NCBI GenBank assembly: GCA_040223695.1
Contig: JAVKFU010000018.1
Coordinates: 1 to 64,000 of the forward strand
Origin: Deltaproteobacteria bacterium
GTDB lineage: Bacteria; Desulfobacterota_D; UBA1144; Nemesobacterales; UBA2774
DNA length: 64,000 bases
Direction: 5' to 3'
Below the pieces are notes generated by a model that was not told the origin of the DNA, did not search any database, and saw nothing but the letters and a program-made list of their open reading frames with translations. The first letter of the stretch is position 1. Every line of letters starts with the position of its first letter. Position numbers and translations under genes: made by a program. Of this stretch, positions 25,785 through 34,994 are shown piece after piece.

Positions 25785-27817
25785 TTATTTTCACCTCCAC
25801 CTGTATAAATACCTAGTATTTCCTGATATTTCTCAATAAGCTCAAGCGCGTTTGAACGCGCGTGAATGAAATCATCGATCCCGCAAGACCTGAGCTCGCT
25901 CACGTGCTCTTTGGGATTTCCGGCGATAAGCACTTTCACATCCGGACTCTCTGCCTTAAGTTCTTTGCAGATTTCCGGTGCCAGGTCCGGATATTCCTTA
26001 TCTGAGCTGCATATAACGATTATCCTTGCCTCACTTTTTAAAGCGGCTTTGACACCTGTTTCTATGTCCTTGAAGCCGGTGTTTTCGATTATTTTGAAAC
26101 CCGCGCATCCGAAAAAGTTGCCTGAAAAAGCGGCCCGTGCGCTCCTCATTGACGGGTTCCCCGCGGGAAAGAGGAAAACCTCGGGCGAGTTACCCGTGTC
26201 CGATATGTATCTCAATGTGCGTAATCTTATTTTTTCGAAGGGCTCTGCCCCCCTGTAGGGCTTGAGCGGGAGTATCCTGACGTCGTGTTTTACAGGCGCT
26301 TCGGGGACTGTATCTCCCAATAAAGCGTTTTTATCCGAGAAATAATCCCTGAGCGCTTCGATTGAATTCAGCTCTTCGGGTTTGATTTCGAGGCCCGATT
26401 TTTTGAGTTTCACCTCTTTTCTCCTATCCCCGGTATTTTCAGGCATCTTTTCATTGATGTCAGGATACTGGTTTACCCCCAGAAAAATCTTCTTTCTCGC
26501 CGCAATGTCCATATCCCTTTTATTTCTGGTCTTTTCTATCTCATCCTGTATGAAGCCTGATTTAAGCGCCTCGACCACTCCCCCCAGCTCCTCTATTTTA
26601 AGGAATGTCTCCCAGGACGCTTCCGCTATCGAATCCGTAAGATTTTCGATGTAATAAGCACCGGCCCCCGGGTCTGTCACCCGGTCGAGATAGGATTCGT
26701 TCTTTAATATCAGCTGCGTATTTCGCGCCATCCTTCTTGAGAATTCATCCGGGGTCCTGAAGGTCGAATCCATAGGCTGCACATTCAGGGTCTCGCTTCC
26801 TCCGATTGACGCTGCCATCGCCTCCACCGTTGTCCTGAGCATATTTACGTAAGGATCGAAAACCGTCTTGTTCCATGAGGACGTTCTCGTCTCCAATATC
26901 ATTTTTTTCGAGGATTCGCCGCCGGGTTTGTATTGTTCCGCGATTTTAGCCCAGAGGAGCCTTGCGGCCCGGAGCTTGGCTATCTCCATGAAATAATTTG
27001 AGCCCACGGAAAAGGAGAAGCTCATGTGATTCAGTATCATGTCCGGTCTTACGTCCATCGATGTGAGGCGGTCGAGGTACTCTACTCCCGAAGAGAGCGT
27101 AAACGCCACTTCCTGCGTGATGGATGCGCCCGAGTTGTGGAAATGGTGGCCGTTCACCTTGAGCACCTTGAATAAAGGCATATGACCGCCGACATAGGAA
27201 ATTACAGCCGCGAGTTCTTCAAAAGAGTCCTTTTCGCTTCTCGCGAATGTGCCTTTCAGTGCCAGATAACCGAGGGGATCGGCGTCTACGGAGCCCGTCA
27301 GCTTTTCAGGCTCGACCCCTGTTTTCTCCGCTTCATTTACGAATAGCGAAAGTATCGCCGCATGAGCGGTTCCGCATTTAAAATGCAAGGGGATTTCCCC
27401 GATCGGTATGTTTTTGAGCAGGCCGGACACGTCGTCTTCGCTCTGGATAGGGATTCCTCTCATCAGGCCTTCCCCGGCCTCGCAAATGAAGGTAATGGAA
27501 TCCGCTCCCTGTTTAATGCTTTCCACAGCCAGCCTGTTAGCGTCTTCTATGTTTTCCGCCGAGATATGATCGTCTATCCTCCATCTGTTATCTCGTGCCC
27601 TGATCCCCCTCGCATAAGGGAACTCATTCGGCGCCGAATCCGTAAGGTACTCAAGCCCTGTCAAATCGCGCTCTGTATAGAAGGGCTCCACAGTGAAACC
27701 TTCGTAGGGTCTCCAGTTAAGTTTTTGAAGGTCAATACCCTTTAAATCCTTTTCAATCTGACTCTTCCATTCCTCGGGCGTAACGGGCGGGAACTCTTCA
27801 AACAGTTTTTTGCTCAT
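25781..27817 (-). CDS. mutA: Methylmalonyl-CoA mutase small subunit
   Basis: Non-catalytic partner of MutB, 678 aa. The barrel is recognisable ([41 protein letters not shown]), but the C-terminal domain lacks DxHxxG, as expected for the alpha/small subunit. It is the first gene of the operon. GGAGACG is about 15 bases before the ATG, rather distant. The heterodimeric arrangement favours a propionate/methylmalonate pathway; no epimerase or carboxylase is in the window. Confidence 0.93.
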   Translation of the reverse strand: MSKKLFEEFPPVTPEEWKSQIEKDLKGIDLQKLNWRPYEGFTVEPFYTERDLTGLEYLTDSAPNEFPYARGIRARDNRWRIDDHISAENIEDANRLAVESIKQGADSITFICEAGEGLMRGIPIQSEDDVSGLLKNIPIGEIPLHFKCGTAHAAILSLFVNEAEKTGVEPEKLTGSVDADPLGYLALKGTFARSEKDSFEELAAVISYVGGHMPLFKVLKVNGHHFHNSGASITQEVAFTLSSGVEYLDRLTSMDVRPDMILNHMSFSFSVGSNYFMEIAKLRAARLLWAKIAEQYKPGGESSKKMILETRTSSWNKTVFDPYVNMLRTTVEAMAASIGGSETLNVQPMDSTFRTPDEFSRRMARNTQLILKNESYLDRVTDPGAGAYYIENLTDSIAEASWETFLKIEELGGVVEALKSGFIQDEIEKTRNKRDMDIAARKKIFLGVNQYPDINEKMPENTGDRRKEVKLKKSGLEIKPEELNSIEALRDYFSDKNALLGDTVPEAPVKHDVRILPLKPYRGAEPFEKIRLRTLRYISDTGNSPEVFLFPAGNPSMRSARAAFSGNFFGCAGFKIIENTGFKDIETGVKAALKSEARIIVICSSDKEYPDLAPEICKELKAESPDVKVLIAGNPKEHVSELRSCGIDDFIHARSNALELIEKYQEILGIYTGGGENN

Positions 27818-27931
27818 ATTGTCCGTTTCTTTCGTCTCCTATTGATGCGCTGAACGCTTTGTTTATATATGTTGTCAAACATGGCAACCTCATAATAATA
27901 AATAAATCTGAATTCGTTGCAACCGGATTCC

Positions 27932-27959
27932 TTGACACGGTTTCAGCTTATGTTATTCT
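27932..27959 (+). promoter_or_regulatory. Promoter of the iron permease gene
   Basis: TTGACA (27932-27937), 16-base spacer and TATTCT (27954-27959) preceded by an extended -10 TG (27951-27952). The predicted start is near 27966, about 100 bases before the ATG. Confidence 0.55.
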
Positions 27960-27975
27960 GAGGGACTTGTTAAAT

Positions 27976-27990
27976 TGAAAATCAATTTCA
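27976..27990 (+). promoter_or_regulatory. Fur-box-like palindrome
   Basis: TGAAAATCAATTTCA is a 7-1-7 near-palindrome matching the Fur core TGATAATCATTATCA in 12 of 15 positions. It sits about 10-25 bases downstream of the predicted transcription start of an iron permease gene, where a repressor would block elongation. Fur control is an inference. Confidence 0.45.
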
Positions 27991-28065
27991 ATAACCCGGG
28001 TTCTTGCTTTATACTTATTCGATAATCACTTTTGAAAACAAGCGGAGGCTTGCGAATTTTCCGAT

Positions 28066-30249
28066 ATGAGTTCTATTAAAAGGATATTATTTATATTCCC
28101 CCTTATTTTTCCATTGTTTCTTTTCCTGGCTCTGCCCTCCTATTCCTCGACCCCAGCTAAAAGGATACTTTCCCTCGTGGATTACATAGGCGGCGACTAT
28201 AAGAACGCCGTAAGTAACGGGGAGATAATAAATAATGAGGAATATGAGGAAATGCTTGAGTTCTCGACACAGGTTGGGGAGCTCTTCAGGGGCATGAAAT
28301 CATCCGGAGGGGACAGGGCTAACGTAGAATCGGACGTGATTGAGCTTCAGGCCCTCATAGCAAATAAATCACCCGCGACGGAAGTCGAATCAATATCCGG
28401 AAGAATTAAAGAAAAAATAATCACCTCGTTTAATATCGTTCCCTACCCCCAGAAACGACCCTCTTTTGCCTCGGGTAAAAGGCTTTACGGCGCCAACTGC
28501 GCTCAATGTCACGGCACGGAAGGAGCCGGAGACGGGCCGCTTTCATACGGGCTTACCCCGGCGCCAGCGGATTTCACCGACCCTGGCGTGGCTTCGGCGC
28601 TCTCGCCGTTTAAACTGCATAACACCATGAGCTTCGGCATCGAGGGCACTGCGATGCCCTCATTTCCCAGGCTCTCGGATGATCAGAAATGGGATGTAGC
28701 CTTTTACGTTCTTGCTATGAGGTATGGGGACAGGGCCGTAAGTCAGGGGCGAGAGATTTCCGCGAAAGTACCGGATCGATTGAAGGATTATAAAACACTC
28801 GCGACACTCTCGAATGGGGAGCTGCGCGAAAAGCTGGCCTCCTTCGTAGTTAGTGAAGATGATATAGACCATGCCGCCGGGTATTTACGAAGGGATATTC
28901 TCGGCAATGAGGAGTCGCGTGAATCTCCTCTCCTGCTCGCAAGCGCCCTGATCGGGGAGTCCGTAAACCTCTATAAGGATGGAATGATTGATCAGGCTTA
29001 TACAAAGTCGCTTGATGCTTATCTCGAGGGTTTCGAGAGGGTAGAGCCCGATCTTGTGGTTAGGGATAAAGAGCTTGCAGCCGGGATAGAAAATTCGTTC
29101 TCCGAATTCAGGAACGCAATCAAGTCGGGCAAGCCGGCAGCCAGGATAGAAGAGCTCGGTGAGCAGATTCAAACGGGGCTTTCAACAGCCGGTCTGACTT
29201 TGGAAAACGGTAAACCCGCGAGTAAATATTTATCCTTCATAAACTCTTTTGCTATTATTGTAAGAGAGGGTCTTGAGGCTATTTTAATTATTGCCGCAAT
29301 AATCGCTTTTATGGGCGCTACGGGCGCCAGGAGCCAGATCAAGTATATTCATTACGGCTGGATTCTGGCTTTGGTCGCGGGTTTTTTTACTTGGCTCCTT
29401 GCCAGAACCGTTATTTCAATAAGCGGCGCCCAGAGGGAGGTCATCGAGGGTGTTACCTCCCTTATTGCTGCCGCCGTCCTTTTTTATGTCAGTTACTGGC
29501 TTGTCTCCAAGATAGACGTAAGGGTATGGAAGGAATATATACGGGGAAGGGTCGAGAAAGCCCTTTCGCGGGGGAGCGTTTTCGCGCTTGCCAGCGTATC
29601 GTTCTTTGCAGTGTACAGAGAAGCGTTTGAAACAGTGCTTTTCTATCAGGCGCTCTGGTTTCAGGCGGAAAACTCTCAAACTCAGGTCATATGGGGTATG
29701 GTTGCGGGAGCGGCGTTACTTATAGTTTTATTTTTTGTGATCTTTAAGCTGGCCCTTAGAATTCCTCTTAAATATTTCTTCTCGTTGACGAGCGTATTTC
29801 TGTACCTGCTGTCGTTTATTCTGCTCGGAAAGGGTATCAAGGAGCTTCAGGAAGCGGGAATGATCGGCGTTACGCCTCTTGAGTTCCTGCCGCGAATAGA
29901 CGTGCTGGGTTTCTATCCGACTCTGGAGACCGTCCTGCCTCAGGCAATATTACTCGCGGCGTTCGTATTTGCCCTAATCTGGCTCGAATATGTAAAAAGA
30001 GAAAGAGAGAAGAGGGAAATTGCCGTAAGCATATCAAGAATCTCGGAAGACATGAAGTCGATGCACGCGGCGTTCGATCACATCAAGGGTCATATAGTGG
30101 AGTGGAGAAGGTGTGAGGATATAGACCTCGAGGCGGAGGATTTGGATAAGAGGATTCAGGATGTGATAAGCTACGTGGATGAGCTTGAAGATAAACTGGG
30201 CGATTTCTACAGCGCCGTATCGAGGAATTCCGAACAGATAAAACAGTAA
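28066..30249 (+). CDS. Cytochrome c / FTR1-family iron permease fusion
   Basis: A 727-aa fusion. Residues 1-28 are a signal peptide. A periplasmic region follows with one haem c site (CAQCH, 145-149; distal Met probably in AMPSFPRL). From about 390 comes an FTR1 permease with 7 helices; its first iron motif REGLE is near 400, and the second is REAFE near 518. A cytosolic coiled coil closes the protein (about 640-727). In yeast FTR1 imports iron oxidised by a partner oxidase; here the cytochrome domain may couple redox change of iron to transport. Such fusions exist in other bacteria. The Fur-like site upstream fits. Confidence 0.92.
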   Translation: MSSIKRILFIFPLIFPLFLFLALPSYSSTPAKRILSLVDYIGGDYKNAVSNGEIINNEEYEEMLEFSTQVGELFRGMKSSGGDRANVESDVIELQALIANKSPATEVESISGRIKEKIITSFNIVPYPQKRPSFASGKRLYGANCAQCHGTEGAGDGPLSYGLTPAPADFTDPGVASALSPFKLHNTMSFGIEGTAMPSFPRLSDDQKWDVAFYVLAMRYGDRAVSQGREISAKVPDRLKDYKTLATLSNGELREKLASFVVSEDDIDHAAGYLRRDILGNEESRESPLLLASALIGESVNLYKDGMIDQAYTKSLDAYLEGFERVEPDLVVRDKELAAGIENSFSEFRNAIKSGKPAARIEELGEQIQTGLSTAGLTLENGKPASKYLSFINSFAIIVREGLEAILIIAAIIAFMGATGARSQIKYIHYGWILALVAGFFTWLLARTVISISGAQREVIEGVTSLIAAAVLFYVSYWLVSKIDVRVWKEYIRGRVEKALSRGSVFALASVSFFAVYREAFETVLFYQALWFQAENSQTQVIWGMVAGAALLIVLFFVIFKLALRIPLKYFFSLTSVFLYLLSFILLGKGIKELQEAGMIGVTPLEFLPRIDVLGFYPTLETVLPQAILLAAFVFALIWLEYVKREREKREIAVSISRISEDMKSMHAAFDHIKGHIVEWRRCEDIDLEAEDLDKRIQDVISYVDELEDKLGDFYSAVSRNSEQIKQ

Positions 30250-30287
30250 AAAACGATAATTACATGCCGTCTGATTTTCCCCTTTCC

Positions 30288-30316
30288 TTGTTCGTATCAA
30301 TATAAACATTTAATAT
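30288..30316 (+). promoter_or_regulatory. Promoter of queCE, leaderless spacing
   Basis: TTGTTC (30288-30293), 17-base spacer, TAATAT (30311-30316). The queC ATG at 30325 starts 8 bases after the -10 box and has no Shine-Dalgarno. Confidence 0.5.
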
Positions 30317-30324
30317 AAATATGT

Positions 30325-30999
30325 ATGAGTGGAAAAGCTGTGGTAATAGTGTCAGGCGGTATCGACAGCACTACACTGTTATATAAAACAGTTAAAAAAG
30401 GGTACGGCGCGAGCGCTCTCACCTTTGATTACGGTCAGAAACACGTAAAGGAAATTGAATCGGCTAAATACTTCTGCGACGCGCTTGATGTCCCGCATAA
30501 GGTAGTTGATCTCTCCTCAATGAGGGATATTCTCTCGGGCTCCGCCCTTACGGATCCGCTCGTTCAGATACCCGACGTCCCCGAGACTGCGGAGCATTAC
30601 GACACCTTAAAGACGACAATTGTTCCTAACCGTAACGCCATATTCCTGTCTATCGCTGTCGGATTTGCAGTAAGCTTGGGATGTGAGCATGTATATTTCG
30701 GGGCGCATTACTCGGATAGAGGAGTGTATCCCGACTGCAGGAAGGAATTTGTCGAGGCATTCCGGGTTGCCGAAAGACTAGCCACTGACAACGCTGATCT
30801 TGAGATAGACGCTCCTTTCGTCGATGTGGAAAAATCGGAAATAGTTAAGCTGGGGGCCGAGCTCGGCGTCCCGTTTGAGAAAACCTGGACATGCTATCAG
30901 GGAGGCGAGATTCACTGCGGCGCGTGCAGCTCCTGCAGGGAGAGAAAGAGGGCTTTCAGGGAATCCGCGGTCAAGGACCCTACCGAGTATGAGACATGA
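30325..30999 (+). CDS. queC: 7-cyano-7-deazaguanine synthase
   Basis: QueC turns 7-carboxy-7-deazaguanine into preQ0 with ATP and ammonia, for queuosine tRNA modification. PP-loop SGGIDST (10-16), FDYGQKH, and the C-terminal zinc site C190, C198, C201, C204 (HCGACSSC). 224 aa is normal. Overlaps queE by 4 bases. QueD and QueF are not in the window. Confidence 0.96.
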   Translation: MSGKAVVIVSGGIDSTTLLYKTVKKGYGASALTFDYGQKHVKEIESAKYFCDALDVPHKVVDLSSMRDILSGSALTDPLVQIPDVPETAEHYDTLKTTIVPNRNAIFLSIAVGFAVSLGCEHVYFGAHYSDRGVYPDCRKEFVEAFRVAERLATDNADLEIDAPFVDVEKSEIVKLGAELGVPFEKTWTCYQGGEIHCGACSSCRERKRAFRESAVKDPTEYET

Positions 31000-31637
31000 A
31001 AATAAGCGAGATATTTTTCTCACTTCAGGGAGAGGGTGTGGAGATCGGGCTTCCGACCGTGTTCGTACGTCTCTTCGCCTGCGATTTGAGATGCAGCTGG
31101 TGCGATACGATGTATGCGGTCGAAGGCAGGGATTTTAAAAACTTTACCATCGCCGAAGTCGGGCAGGAGATAGAGAAATTCGAATGTAAAAGGGTGTGTA
31201 TAACGGGAGGCGAGCCGCTAATTCAGAAGAAGGAAGTGGAAGCACTTGCCTGGGGCCTCATAGACAGCGGTTATAATATTGTGCTCGAGACAAGCGGCCA
31301 CAAGATGCCGCCGCCTGTATTCTGGACGGATAAATGCGTCATCAGCATGGATTGTAAATGCCCCGGCTCGGGCATGCAGGACAGGATGGATCCGAGCCTT
31401 TTTGAAAAATTGAGGGGATGCGACCAGCTCAAATTCGTTATCGCCGATGAAACAGATTATGAATACGCAAAGGGAGTCATATCCGGCTATTCTATAAAAG
31501 CGAATATTATTTTTCAGCCCGTAGGCGGAGAAGGACTCGGCTGGATAAGCCAAAGAGTGATAGATGAAAGGGTGGAGCGTGTAAGAGTGCTCCCGCAGCT
31601 TCACAAAATAATATGGGGAAACAAGAGGGGTGTATAA
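30996..31637 (+). CDS. queE: 7-carboxy-7-deazaguanine synthase
   Basis: Radical-SAM enzyme one step before QueC. Cluster ligands C29, C33 and C36 (C-x3-C-x2-C), N-terminal IFFSLQGEGVEIGLPTVFVR, and TGGEPLIQ for SAM binding. 213 aa. Translationally coupled to queC by an ATGA overlap. Confidence 0.95.
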   Translation: MKISEIFFSLQGEGVEIGLPTVFVRLFACDLRCSWCDTMYAVEGRDFKNFTIAEVGQEIEKFECKRVCITGGEPLIQKKEVEALAWGLIDSGYNIVLETSGHKMPPPVFWTDKCVISMDCKCPGSGMQDRMDPSLFEKLRGCDQLKFVIADETDYEYAKGVISGYSIKANIIFQPVGGEGLGWISQRVIDERVERVRVLPQLHKIIWGNKRGV

Positions 31638-31731
31638 TTATATAGCGGGATTATGGCGTATATTGTTTTTGCGGGCAATCATGTTATAATCCGATTTTAG
31701 ATTTTATTAAATATATATGGGGTGGTGATTA

Positions 31732-32610
31732 ATGCAGAGGTTAATGATGGAAGATATTAAAGAAAAATACGACTATGAGCCGTTTGCCGATACCGAGGAT
31801 TACAGGGAGGTTAACGGAGATATTATAAAAAGCTGGGTTGACATTATGCGCCGGAAAGGAGTGGATAGTATCGACGCTATACTGGATATAGCTACGGGCG
31901 CGGGCACTATGGTGCAGCTTGTTTTCGACCAGCTGCCCAAGAACTGGAAAGACGCCGCCGTGCTTTGCCTCGATCAGTCAAGCGAGGCTTTGAAGCTCGC
32001 TCAATCCAAGTTAGAGAATACTGTCGCGAAATTGAAGTTCGTGCATTCCTCGGTAGAGGATATGAATATCCCCGATGAAAGCATAGACGTCGCAGTCTGG
32101 GGAAACGGCATACACTATTTATCTGCAAAAGCGCAGCTCGACAGCATAAAGAGAATCAAAAGAGCGCTTAAACCGGGAGGGTTGTTCTTCTTCAATACGG
32201 CCTTTTATGAGGAGGCGAGACCTGCGGATACACTGCCCTTTTATCGCACTCAGGTCAAGAATGCCGTTAAATATTTGCGTGACCGCGGCATAAACAGAGA
32301 GAGAGACGACTCCAGAACGGAGGCTTCCAAATTCCTCCCCCGGGCCTACTATGAGCAATTGGTTGAGGAGGCGGGCTTCAAGCTGGTAGAAGCCAAAGAG
32401 TTCGCTGTCGATATGCGTAGAGAGGCGTGGGAATACATAAGCTCTTTTCAACAGTACGCTGCCGGCGCCCTGAGGGGCTATCCGGTCGACGAGGCGGTAA
32501 CGGCTATGAAAGAAGCGGTCCAGCCCGCGCTCGAACAGCACGGCGATACTAACCGGAACGGGGAGCTCTACATTACCCGTAAATGGCTTGCCATAAGCAC
32601 AGAGGCATAA
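31732..32610 (+). CDS. Class I SAM-dependent methyltransferase, substrate unknown
   Basis: SAM-binding motif I ILDIATGAGTMVQL (about 48-61), motif II with VLCLDQSS, and post-motif LKPGGLFFFNTAF. 292 aa. Resembles small-molecule or lipid methyltransferases, but nothing identifies the substrate. GGGGTGG precedes the ATG at 31732; a second ATG at 31744 is also possible. It stands alone between queE and the convergent ino1. Confidence 0.85.
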   Translation: MQRLMMEDIKEKYDYEPFADTEDYREVNGDIIKSWVDIMRRKGVDSIDAILDIATGAGTMVQLVFDQLPKNWKDAAVLCLDQSSEALKLAQSKLENTVAKLKFVHSSVEDMNIPDESIDVAVWGNGIHYLSAKAQLDSIKRIKRALKPGGLFFFNTAFYEEARPADTLPFYRTQVKNAVKYLRDRGINRERDDSRTEASKFLPRAYYEQLVEEAGFKLVEAKEFAVDMRREAWEYISSFQQYAAGALRGYPVDEAVTAMKEAVQPALEQHGDTNRNGELYITRKWLAISTEA

Positions 32611-32686
32611 AATAAAGAATCCTCTCTTATAATTTACTTCTGATTTTTCGATTCGAATTTTAAGAAGTGTACGCCGGAAAGGGTTG

Positions 32687-34039
32687 TTACATTAAATTGT
32701 AGTAATCCAGGCCCAGGTGTGTGATTAGCTCCTCACCCTTAATGTGCCTGAGTGTATTCTTCAATTTCATCAATTGGATAAAGACGTCATGTTCCGGGTA
32801 GAGCCCTTTTCCGTGCATGGGGCTTTTAAAGTAAAATGACAGCCACTCCTGAATACCGTCAAACCCCGTCCTCTTTGCCAGGTCCAGAAAAAGCACCAGA
32901 TCCAGAACGATCGGGGCCGCGAGTATGCTGTCGCGGCAGAGGAAATTGACCTTTATCTGCATCGGGTAATTCAGCCATCCGAATATGTCGATATTATCCC
33001 ATGCTTCCTTGGCGTCCCCCCTGGGAGGGTAGTAATTGATTCTTACCTTATGGTAGTAATCGGAGTATAGGTCGGGGTGCAGGTCCGGCTGGAATAAATA
33101 TTCAAGCACCCCAAGCTTGCTTTCTTCCTTGGTTTTGAATGAATAGGGGTCGTCCAGGACCTCTCCGTCCCGGTTTCCCAGTATGTTGGTTGAAAACCAT
33201 CCTCTAAGCCCTATCATCCTGCTCTTGAGTCCGGGGGCGAGTATGGTCTTCATCAGTGTCTGCCCGGTCTTAAAATCCTTTCCCGAGATCGGCACCTTCT
33301 TTTTCTTTGCCAGCTCCGTGAGCGCAGGCACGTCGGCCGACAGGTTCGGCGCGCCGTTAGCGTAGGGAACCCCGCACTGTATTGCGGCGTATGCGTAAAT
33401 CATGCTCGGAGGAATATCTTTGTGGTTATCTTTTAAACCTTTTTCAAACGAGCTTATAGATTGATGAACTGCGGAAGGTTTAATAAATACCTCGGTGCTT
33501 CCGCACCATACCATCACAAGGCGCCTGGCCCCGCTTTCCTTTTTAAACCTTTTTATGTCTTCGATTAACTGCTCGGCGAGGTCCTTCTTTGTCTTGCCCC
33601 TTTTTAAATGTTTTCCGTTCAGGTTCTTGACATATTTTCTGCTGAAAACGGCGGGCATAGGCTTTAAAGCCTGAAGAGGCTCTTTCAATTCGTCGACCAG
33701 GGATTTATCAAGAACACCCGCTTTAATCGCGGCGTCGTAGCAGCTCTCGGGGAAAATGTCCCATCCCCCGAATACTATGTCGTTCAGATCGGCAAGGGGT
33801 ATGAATTCCTTGATCAGAGGGGACTTCTTCTCAGTCCTTTTTCCGAGCCTGATCCTTCCAAGTTGAGTCAGTGAGCCTATGGGCTTCCCGAGGCCTCTTT
33901 TGATAGCCTCCACGCCCGCAATGAATGTTGTGGCTACGGCCCCGCCCATACCCGGAAGCAAAACCCCTAATTTACCCTCGGGCGATACAATTTTCTTCTC
34001 TTTTTTTGGAGTAGATGTTTTTTTTCTTTTGGTGGGCAA
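32687..34039 (-). CDS. ino1: myo-Inositol-1-phosphate synthase
   Basis: Converts glucose-6-phosphate to inositol-phosphate with NAD. Rossmann motif LLPGMGGAVATTFIAG (about 27-42), FGGWDIFP, NGAPNLSADVPAL, SGKDFKTGQT and SMIYAYAAIQ support the family. 450 aa with a basic Lys-rich leader (1-16). It lies 8 bases after rpsI and appears to be co-transcribed with rplM-rpsI, an unusual place for it. Its product could feed the cytidylyltransferase/CDP-alcohol enzymes at 8166-10269. Confidence 0.93.
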   Translation of the reverse strand: MPTKRKKTSTPKKEKKIVSPEGKLGVLLPGMGGAVATTFIAGVEAIKRGLGKPIGSLTQLGRIRLGKRTEKKSPLIKEFIPLADLNDIVFGGWDIFPESCYDAAIKAGVLDKSLVDELKEPLQALKPMPAVFSRKYVKNLNGKHLKRGKTKKDLAEQLIEDIKRFKKESGARRLVMVWCGSTEVFIKPSAVHQSISSFEKGLKDNHKDIPPSMIYAYAAIQCGVPYANGAPNLSADVPALTELAKKKKVPISGKDFKTGQTLMKTILAPGLKSRMIGLRGWFSTNILGNRDGEVLDDPYSFKTKEESKLGVLEYLFQPDLHPDLYSDYYHKVRINYYPPRGDAKEAWDNIDIFGWLNYPMQIKVNFLCRDSILAAPIVLDLVLFLDLAKRTGFDGIQEWLSFYFKSPMHGKGLYPEHDVFIQLMKLKNTLRHIKGEELITHLGLDYYNLM

Positions 34040-34047
34040 AGCGGATA

Positions 34048-34440
34048 TTACCTCTTTGAGAACTGCTGTCCCTTTCTTGCCTTCTTGAGCCCGTACTTCT
34101 TTCTTTCCACCATTCTCGGGTCTCTTCTCAGCTGACCCGCTGACTTAAGCGATTTTTTGAAGGATTCGTCCGCCTGAAGAAGCGCTCTCGCCAGACCGTG
34201 TCTTACGGCTCCCGCCTGACCGGTGAGACCTCCGCCCTTGACGTCCACTACGACGTTATACTTGCCCTTTGTCTGTGTTGTCTCAAGCGGCTCCAGGGCA
34301 TGAATCATCCAGGATTCACGGGGGAAATACTCACCCGCTTCACGGTTGTTGATCAGGACTTTGCCATCCCCAGAGCGCAGCCAAACGCGCGCAATTGAAG
34401 TTTTCCTTCTTCCGGTTCCGTAATAGTTGATTTCAGCCAT
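34048..34440 (-). CDS. rpsI: 30S ribosomal protein S9
   Basis: Complete 130-aa S9, with [16 protein letters not shown] at the start, [19 protein letters not shown] in the middle and the invariant C-terminal [12 protein letters not shown] that contacts the P-site tRNA. Nine bases after rplM. Confidence 0.98.
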   Translation of the reverse strand: MAEINYYGTGRRKTSIARVWLRSGDGKVLINNREAGEYFPRESWMIHALEPLETTQTKGKYNVVVDVKGGGLTGQAGAVRHGLARALLQADESFKKSLKSAGQLRRDPRMVERKKYGLKKARKGQQFSKR

Positions 34441-34449
34441 TTTTATAAA

Positions 34450-34878
34450 TTAGACCTCCAGTGCTTCAGGCTTTTGAGGTGAGTGCGGATGCTCGTTCCC
34501 GGTGTAAATCTTTAATCTGGCAATCAATTTTTTCTGCCATTTATTCTTGGGAAGCATGCCCCAGACAGCTTTTTTAATAATATCTTCAGGATGTTTCTTG
34601 GCCAGGTCCTCGGCGGTTATGGATTTTATCCCCCCCGGATAGCCCGTGTGCCAGTAATATTTTTTCTGCTCCCATTTTTTGCCGGTGAAATTTAATTTAT
34701 CGGCGTTTACAATTATGACGAAATCCCCGGTATCGGCATGTGGGGTGAACTGAGGCTTCTCTTTGCCTCTCAATAAAGCGGCGATTTTTGTGGCGACCCG
34801 TCCGACTGTTTTACCTTCTCCGTCGATAAGGTACCATTTTTTCTCAATATCTTCACTTCTGGCCATGTAAGTCTTCAT
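34450..34878 (-). CDS. rplM: 50S ribosomal protein L13
   Basis: L13 with WYLIDGEGKTVGRVATKIA, GDFVIIVNADKL and GMLPKNKWQKKLIARLKIYTG. I start it at the ATG at 34878 (MKTYMARSED), giving 142 aa as in other bacteria; the longer upstream frame adds 13 basic residues not found in the family. AGAGG is about 10 bases upstream. First gene of rplM-rpsI-ino1. Confidence 0.97.
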   Translation of the reverse strand: MKTYMARSEDIEKKWYLIDGEGKTVGRVATKIAALLRGKEKPQFTPHADTGDFVIIVNADKLNFTGKKWEQKKYYWHTGYPGGIKSITAEDLAKKHPEDIIKKAVWGMLPKNKWQKKLIARLKIYTGNEHPHSPQKPEALEV

Positions 34879-34994
34879 TGTTTTTCTGCCTCTGACCTTA
34901 CGAGTTAAGCAAATCAATTTACCGATTCCGTGCCGATTGTCAAGCTCCGCTTTTTTCCTCCGATTAATTGGTCTCTAGATTTTATAATGATATA

